Positions 57,416 through 64,000 of a stretch of DNA of 64,000 nucleotides are shown in pieces (position 1 is the first letter of the stretch; every line of letters begins with the position of its first letter). Under the pieces are notes generated by a model, which searched no databases, was not told the DNA's origin, and worked only from the letters and a program-made list of their open reading frames with translations. The position numbers were made by a program, and so were the translations under genes. This DNA comes from Siphonodentalium dalli. Its lineage: Eukaryota; Mollusca; Scaphopoda; Gadilida; Siphonodentaliidae. The DNA lies in assembly GCA_032622095.1 (NCBI GenBank), contig CP136068.1:148687365-148751364 (forward strand). Reading direction: 5' to 3'.

Positions 57416-57461
57416 GCATATACCCATGGTTATATATAAACGGGCTACGAGCATCTGACTG
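57416..57461 (-). repeat. right arm of the perfect 46-bp inverted repeat
   Basis: Exact reverse complement of 48598-48643, ending CGAGCATCTGACTG on the plus strand. Confidence 0.95.
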
Positions 57462-57514
57462 TATATGTTTAATTAACCATACAATTATCTAGCCTGCATA
57501 GCGGTTTTATATAA

Positions 57515-57759
57515 TTAATGGATTCTCCCATTCAGTTTTAACAATATACATATGGGATAGTATATTATTCATGTGCAGGGGTGTCCAGGTAATAAAAGCA
57601 GACGACAAACAGACGAAAATATAAGACAAGTGCTGAAGGATTCATATTCCTTGGTGGGAATGTTGAGAAAATAAGTTGACCGGTCGTTATTTAACTTATT
57701 ATCTGAACATTTCCTAAGGGATCTACTCGCCAGAGGGTAGTTAGTACAGAAAGGATTAA
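57515..57759. mobile_element. TTAA-flanked MITE, relative of 20239-20453
   Basis: TTAA at 57515 and 57756. GGATTCTCCCATTCAGTTTT matches the left body of the 20239 element, and TTATCTGAACATTTCCTA plus the GTACAGAAAGGATTAA end match its right side. The left inverted terminus is missing. Confidence 0.6.
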
Positions 57760-57769
57760 GTGAGCAATC

Positions 57770-57969
57770 GACTTTGAATAACAAAATAATATACTTTGAC
57801 ATTTCCAGATTCTTGGGCGGGGATCTTTTGTGGCCCAAATTCCGGTCTCAAGGAATACTGCCACGGAGACGAATGCTGCGGAAACGATTGTTGGTAAGAT
57901 TCCATTAACGATAGTCCATCTCCTCCTATAACGAGTTTTATATAGTTCCCTCTGTGCAAAATAATACAT
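57770..57969 (-). CDS. possible small exon with N-terminal membrane or signal segment
   Basis: The minus-strand ATG at 57967-57969 opens MYYFAQRELYKTRYRRRWTI, then a hydrophobic stretch (ILPTIVSAAFVSVAVFLE, residues 24-41) and a hydrophilic WATKDPRPRIWKC. The basic flank followed by ~18 hydrophobic residues would suit a signal anchor. The frame then runs into the adjoining MITE, where a real exon would have to end. The only nearby donor-like GT (near 57800) is weak. No homologue is recognised, and chance is a serious alternative. Confidence 0.2.
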
Positions 57970-60166
57970 TTGAATCGAAAACCCCTGTCCGAAAACGCTT
58001 TTATGAATTAATAGTGATTTAATTTATAATGTTCTATATAATTTAGATACAATCAATTCGGGACATTCAACGGCTCGCGTAAGTGCGGACCGTAACATAC
58101 GGATAGCTCTATCTAAAAAAATTCAAAATAGTAACAAATAAATTCCCCACTTGAATATCGAATTTCATAAGAAACTATCAATATTAATTGATATGAGCGT
58201 TTCCGGACAGGGGTCTTCGACTCACACTTATTATTGTATACCCCAGAAACTATATACGTCCTATTTAGGAAGATACAGACCATCTTTAAGTCGTTATGTT
58301 ACAAACGAAGGGGTGTAAACTTGTGGGACAATGTGTACATATATGGTAATGTCGCAAGTGTACTGGTATGTTTTCGGAGGGAATTGGGGGGGGGGGGCTG
58401 TGCCTGTGTACATGCATTGTTAAATGTACGTTGGTCAATGCAATCCACGTTTTCATCCTAATGGACTGGGCAGTATGTCAGTGTTTGCTTGACTGCGTAT
58501 GGGCGGTCTACCATCCTGTACAAAGTAAAATATTTTTTTAGTAACCATTGGCAGGTGTAAAAGACACAGTGGGCAAGATTATATTTGCAAATATTTTGTT
58601 ATAATTTTAGAATGTTGACATGCGGATGTCACAACATTTTGTCATTCAAAATAGGTTTACATTTTATAGATGTAGCCATGTATATAGGATTGATGGTATA
58701 TGCTTATTGACTTAAATATCGACCATTATAAATAGAAATAATAAGACCTTGCTAGCCACTGATGTTTTAGTAATGCGAGTGGAATATAGGCTCAACAATA
58801 TCATTTAATACCCGTGTCTTGGAAACGAAATGATATTAATTATTGCTTGAAATAGTTTTAAAAACCAGCCATCTTAATAGATACACATCTGGGCTACATC
58901 TGCCGGTAAAATATAATCATGAGTGTCCAACATGATTGTGCATGCAGTGTTCTCTAGTCAGTAATATGGACATAAGTTAAGTATAGTACAGCACTGAGTG
59001 ATACATTTCGATTATTGTAATGTTTCCTCATTATTATTTCATATACATGTATATATGTTGTATATATGTTGATTGGATAAAAAATTGCATCACACATTTT
59101 TTCCCGAGACTATACATGTACCTAATTCTCCAGACTACCTACACACGCCGAAATGTCATCCGTACGGTAGAACAAATTTGAACAGTTCCTACATCAGTAA
59201 TAAGACAAACGCACACTGTAACAACATGTGTGTGATATAGCATCAATCCCCGTCGTACTAAGATTAAGTGTACTCTAACCACATACGTGTGACATAGCAA
59301 CAATCTACCACAAAATGATGTCACAGAGTATCAGTTTCACTGCCTCGCTGTCTGAATTATATTTCTTTTTTATAAATATATTTACGCACCATGTACGCAT
59401 TGCATACAATATACACTATCGTATTATGCGCACGCTATTATTTGTGTCTGATTATTGTTTTGTTTTTGTTTTGTTGCGTTTGTTTGTTTTTTTCGTATCT
59501 TTCATTTTGTTTTCTTATTATTTTTTCTGTGGGTTTTATTTTTAGGAGCTCAAGATTTCTCTTTCTTTTTTGTTCGTATATACATAATTAAATATATGTG
59601 ATCATGAAGAATGTAAATACCAGACAAGCTGTCTATAAACTCTCCTTTGATGGCGGCAACATCTTATCTTATCTTATCATAACATGTGTACTGCCTTACT
59701 ATGGTGAAATTTGTGACACAGTTACTGTGGCATAGTCGTTCACGCTTCAGTCGCCCAGAAAAGATTGTGGCACAGTAGCGATGTCATTTCGGCCAATTTG
59801 GCCGGTTACTTCATGTCTGTTTTTCATCTGACGTGTGTGTCGAATAAATGATGTGGAGGATTTATGTAAATGTTAGCCCAAACTACATTTCCAAGTAACG
59901 ATGGTTTTGTTGTTTATTTTGAGGAATAATACCGCGTCAGATGAATTCAGCCCAAATATGTTAACAGTTGTCGTGTAAAACATTCGGCAGTAGGTTAGCG
60001 TTATTTAGTATTTGTGGATGTCCTTTAACATGGGGTAAATAGACTACTGCGCTTGAACGAGCATGTGAATTTGTCGTTTTTAATGTATAGCAACTTGATA
60101 ATCAATAACAGAGGCATTCTCTGTCAAATATGGTCGCTCTATTTACGGTATTGATTTCGGAACTTT
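57970..60166. other. no supported gene; low-complexity sequence
   Basis: Includes a 12-G run (58386-58397) and a T-rich stretch (59340-59570) whose Phe-rich frames come from composition. ATGGCGGCAACATC with TTATC repeats at 59655-59690 resembles a LINE 3' tail like the one at 7503. Confidence 0.4.
59655..59690 (+). repeat. (TTATC)n tail, probable LINE 3' end
   Basis: Three to four TTATC units after GGCGGCAACATC, comparable to GTGGCAATAAAATC-(TTATC)n at 7462-7502. Too short to set a 5' boundary. Confidence 0.4.
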
Positions 60167-60510
60167 CTAAAGTAAACTACGCGTAAACGGATACATACGG
60201 TAAATTATAGAAGGTGTCGGAATCGGCCTAATCGCCCCAGGGCCAACTCGCCCCAGTCGACGTGTGTCAATTCGGTACCTACTATAACATGTACCCGAGG
60301 ATGAGTCTGGCTCGGAATAAAATATGTATACGGGTGTTATATAGCGTTTTGTCCGTTGTTTCTCAATGAATATTATTGAAATGTGGTGTATATGTCCGGG
60401 CTGGGACATGGAATACAACAACGTATGAATTGTTTTTAAATTTACAAATTTGTTGATTTTATTCATTTTTTTTTTTCGTTCTGAAAACACACTATAAAGT
60501 GTGTATAATA

Positions 60511-60810
60511 TAATAACGAACACGAGACATACATAATTTATAAACTGTTAACAAAAGATATCAAATTCAATACATGACAAAGATGACTCAGTGGAGTTTA
60601 TAAAGTGAACATAAAAACATTGAGGTAAGAATCTTTTTAAGGAATGCAACGTTATTTAATGATAATAAACACATAAATTAAAATAACAAACATGAGACAT
60701 ACATAATTTATAAACTGTTAACAAAAGATATCAAACTCAATACATGACAAAGATGACTCAGTGAAGTTTATAAAGTGAACATAAAAATATTAAGGTAAGA
60801 ATCTTTTTAA
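60511..60810. repeat. tandem duplication, period 170 bp
   Basis: GAGACATACATAATTTATAA through AGGTAAGAATCTTTTTAAG occurs at 60524-60640 and 60694-60810 with only a few substitutions, so the duplication is recent. Confidence 0.9.
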
Positions 60811-62330
60811 GCATTACCAAACCGTTTAGCACAGACCACAGTCCACTTCACTCATCCGATCATCACCAAACTTCATATTTATCTTGATATTGATCTATCA
60901 GATGAGAGCCATCAAATATTTTTTTAATTTCATAGGAAAAAATGGTCGCCATCGGCCATATTGCATTTACGTTATATGTTATCGCGTTATGTCGATATCT
61001 AGTATTACTTAGAAATTTCACCTTTCCAGATTCATAATTGCTCCATTGACTGTAACAGATGAAATTATTCCCCTCTTCGGATAGAGTGTCACTGAAACTT
61101 TATTTTGTCAGACTGTCTGTATAATCACTGATTATATATGGCAATAATCTGTAATAAGATGTAGCACTATTTTATATTTACACGCAGTGCTGTTTTTATA
61201 CAACAATTCTAATCCCCCCTAGATCATCATGTGATCGACCATACATCGCGCGATGACCTGGTTGAATTAAGGGGGGTTTTATGGATCACTTCTGTCCTCA
61301 AGCTAGATTATACTTATGACATGTAATGGCATGTTTCTAACGTGGAGGGTTAGATATGCTTGAGAAACCACCACTCTTTAATTCACACCAAGTTCTCAGC
61401 TGTCATGAACCCATAGCCATGATATATCGTTTAGTTTATGTATACTAGTAATATAGTTATTTTCAGTACCTTTATATACCAGTACTGTGTATAACAATGC
61501 ATATAAATTAATCCATGTATACATGTATATTGATTCAACGGATTCAGTGGTTTTGTCCATCAGTCTATCAAATTTGCGGGGAAAACATGGCCACAAGCAG
61601 TACTCCCTGCTAAATTTCGAATTTGAATCAATAGGCGCACACTGCAGCCAGCTTTTATTGGAGAACTTTTTCTCATGTGGATATTTTGGGTCACCGCTAG
61701 ATGTGAGCCATATTTTGTTCTCAAACTGTCCTTGTGAAGACATCACTGCCAGCGGTGATCTTCAATTTTACTATTTTTATGGCTAAATAATTTGGTTGAT
61801 CCTACAGACGACACCCCTTGTCCGATCGTCACCAGATTCCACAATGATCTTCTGGATAACCAGCGTGAGAGTAATCTAATTTCCCCGAATTTCGTTAAAA
61901 AACATTACCACAGGCAGCAATTTGGTATCTTACTCTTTGATCCTCTTTTGCATGACTGAATTGTTTAGCAACTGTACAGACATATCCCTCATCTGATAGT
62001 CACCAAACTTCATATTGATCTTCGGGCTGACAACTAGATGGGAGCTATCGAATGCTTTGAATTTTTTTTGGAAAACATTGTCGCCAGCAGTCATCTTCTA
62101 TTTTGGTTTTTATATACATGTATATCTCTTCATTCGGATAGCCAGTATTACGTAGGTACTTCAACTTTCCGCATTCCTGTCATCATTTGAAATATAAAAA
62201 TTGACCTGATACATGCACCCTTCAAATTTTTTTTCGTCGTATCTATTTTAATGACCCGCATGCTAATATTGATTCAGATATATTTGTCAAACATTTCTTT
62301 GTACAATATACAGGTATTTAGTTTGTAACT
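60811..62330. repeat. diverged tandem repeat family
   Basis: Blocks with CC(T/G)GAT.(A/G)TCACCA(A/G)A(C/T)TTC, ATCTTGATATTGATCT-like and GAGCCATC...TTTTTT.GGAAAA.ATGGTCGCCA recur near 60860-60970, 61810-61880 and 61990-62110. Old, non-coding. Confidence 0.5.
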
Positions 62331-62344
62331 AAATCTAGAAATAT

Positions 62345-62858
62345 ATAATAGTAGCTGGTGGACCCGACTTCGTCCGGGATGTTCCCCTCTGATTTTCGGA
62401 GAATTGCGCGATTTAACCTTGAATTGACTATTTTAAAGATGAAGGTCATGTCGGGGTCACGATTTGACCCGTCCAAAACACTCCCCGGACAAAAGTCACG
62501 ACAAAAGTACCCGTCGAAATCCGCCCGGCTTTACCCGATTTGATCTTGAATTGACAATTTTGAATGTCAAGATCAGGTCAGGGTCATGATTGGACCCACC
62601 CGAAACACTCCTGGGACAAAAGTAACAGTAGGTATCAAATTTCGTTGAAATACTTCCGTTTTACCAGATTTGACCTTGAATTGATCTTTTTGAATGTCAA
62701 AGTCAGGTCGGGATCAAGATTTGACCCGTCCAAAATACTCCCTGGAAATAATGTCCCCTAGGTATCAAATTTCGTCAAATCTGTCAGGCAGTTTTCCCGG
62801 CCATAGATAACAGACAAACAGACAGACAAATGTCCAAACTATATATTAGACTAGCTGA
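62345..62858. repeat. interspersed repeat with 3 x ~128-bp internal units, copy 1
   Basis: Begins TAGCTGGTGGACCCGACTTC and the hairpin CCCGACTTCGTCCGGG. Three units contain TTGACCCGTCCAAAA.ACTCC (62464, 62590, 62721). It ends GATAACAGACAAACAGACAG and a TATATATTAGA tail. Copy 2 follows directly. Confidence 0.7.
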
Positions 62859-63230
62859 TGTACTCGACTTCGTTCGGGCTAGTTAGGGATTTTTTTGTGA
62901 TCGCCTCCATCTGGACAGTACCCAGTATATACAGCGTCTGGCCAAACTATTGTTCAATTGGTCCAGAAACATGCCTATATCAGCACGTTCGAGAACATGG
63001 TCCCACGTGAAATTGGACCCGTCCATATTGCTCCCGGGATCGAAGTAGTCCTACACACAAATTTTTAGTCGGATCGGTCAAGGTCCAGAAACATGCCTAT
63101 GAGCGAGGTCAAGTTGACACGTTAAATACCAAATTCGAGCAGTGTTAGAGTCTATAACACATACACACATGCATTCATGCATACACACATACATACATAC
63201 AGACAGGTGTTTCAAAATGTATAATCGATA
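62859..63230. repeat. same repeat family, copy 2, head to tail
   Basis: Starts TAGCTGATGTACTCGACTTC with the CGACTTCGTTCGGG hairpin, has GAAATTGGACCCGTCCATAT and CTCCCGGGA in the body, and ends in ACATACATACATACAGACAG. Each copy starting with TAGCTG and ending in a simple repeat suggests a retrotransposed or rolling-circle unit (inference). Confidence 0.6.
63150..63205. repeat. (CATA)n-type microsatellite
   Basis: CACATACACACATGCATTCA followed by ACACATACATACATACAG; the simple-repeat tail of the preceding copy. Confidence 0.85.
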
Positions 63231-64000
63231 GCTACAACAATTCTATGGTAGATAGTTCACGGCCGACCTGATGCATGCATCTTAGTTTTCTTGTAATACA
63301 ATGGAGGTGTGGTCGCCATAATTGGTGGATTAGAGTTGAGTGGGTCGCACATCGATGTACTCGTTCACCGAATCTGCCCGAACAATTTGAGATGGAGGTA
63401 CAGTGGTAACATTTAAATGGGGAATTCAGTGTTCATTTTCAAGACAGGTTTACTCAATATTTACAAACCGTAGAATAATTCTTCATGTCTTGTTGGAATG
63501 TTTAAGCATATATCGAGTGAGAACGCGAAGCAGAGTTGTCATTTTATGTTTTGTTTTGTGACATTTGATGGCGATATTTAAAACAATGATAAACAATGGT
63601 GACCTACTTTTTAATAATGTCAAATAATATCCAACCTGGGATGAAAATAAAAATTCTGCTTCGCGTTGTCACTTGATAAGTATTCAAACTTTCCAAAAAG
63701 GTATGATATGATCACCTCCCTTTATATGGTTTGATCAATCTTTTCCCCCAAACATAACACTGAAATCCCCATTCAAATGTTGCCACTTTACCTCCCTCTT
63801 AACCATCTATTCATCACGCATGGTTGATTTCAACTCATAACACAGCGTTTTTATTTTTGAGATAGTTTGCCGAACGAATTAACTAGTTGCATGGTCGCTG
63901 GGGATTTTACCCGATTGTCGCAATCCCGTATACAAAAAGAAGGGGTGTGTGACACCCTCATCAAGGATAGGAATGTTAATTTGAGGTTCGAAATGTTTAG
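63231..64000. other. no recognisable gene
   Basis: AT-rich to the end of the window; the last 80 bp (GGGGTGTGTGACACCCTCA) resemble the start of the G-rich repeat family. Confidence 0.35.

Noticed and set aside
59315-59591. Phe-rich hydrophobic frames that look like membrane proteins
   Set aside because: Produced by a T-rich low-complexity stretch; overlapping frames look equally hydrophobic.

Overview
The window is eukaryotic, repeat-dense and AT-rich, and most likely comes from a mollusc-like marine invertebrate. It has no operons, ribosome-binding sites, rRNA or tRNA genes. What it has is one or two isolated host-type exons with consensus splice signals, non-LTR retrotransposons with poly-A or (TTATC)n tails, a tRNA-derived SINE, TTAA-flanked miniature elements, and many minisatellites and poly-G runs. 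The organism call is inference from the kinds of transposable element and exon seen; no species-diagnostic gene is present.

Layout. 1-6 kb: degenerate repeats, a TTAA-flanked miniature element with a long hairpin (3350-3753), a LINE C-terminal relic (4065-4440, minus) and the best host exon, a signal peptide plus PAN/apple-like first exon (5221-5518, minus). 6-17 kb: two foldback families, then an unrecognised coding sequence present three times (copies A, B, C). Copy A is split by a 3.29-kb non-autonomous DNA transposon (7726-11014) whose target duplication can be read against the empty site in copy C. Copies B and C abut in opposite orientation. A candidate terminal exon lies at 13801-14103. 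14.8-18.4 kb: four tandem arrays with periods of 53, 62, 42 and 29 bp. 20-23 kb: more TTAA elements. 23.9-32.5 kb: four tandem copies of a ~2.05-kb unit, itself partly built of ~300-bp subrepeats. 34.3-37.8 kb: a TA-flanked inverted-repeat element and a ~245-bp tandem array with foldback arms.

38.2-47.6 kb is a graveyard of coding relics: an ISXO2-like transposase, a LINE ORF1/endonuclease, a BEL/Pao gag-like fragment, a long foldback element with a smaller one inside it, two more LINE fragments lying tail to tail, and a tRNA-derived SINE. 48.6-57.5 kb is bounded by a perfect 46-bp inverted repeat. It holds copies of a G-rich repeat family, one of which is interrupted by a nearly intact ~6.03-kb L1/Tx1-like LINE (50517-56549) with a 13-bp target duplication, an AATAAA signal and a poly-A tail. 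Its 1,026-codon ORF has endonuclease and reverse transcriptase motifs; the C-terminus is lost to one frameshift and one stop. 57.5-64 kb: a TTAA element, low-complexity sequence and diverged tandem repeats.

There is no cooperating gene set. The window is a record of nested insertions. Its most useful content is the insertion histories that can be read from paired empty and filled sites, and the unassigned A/B/C gene family.
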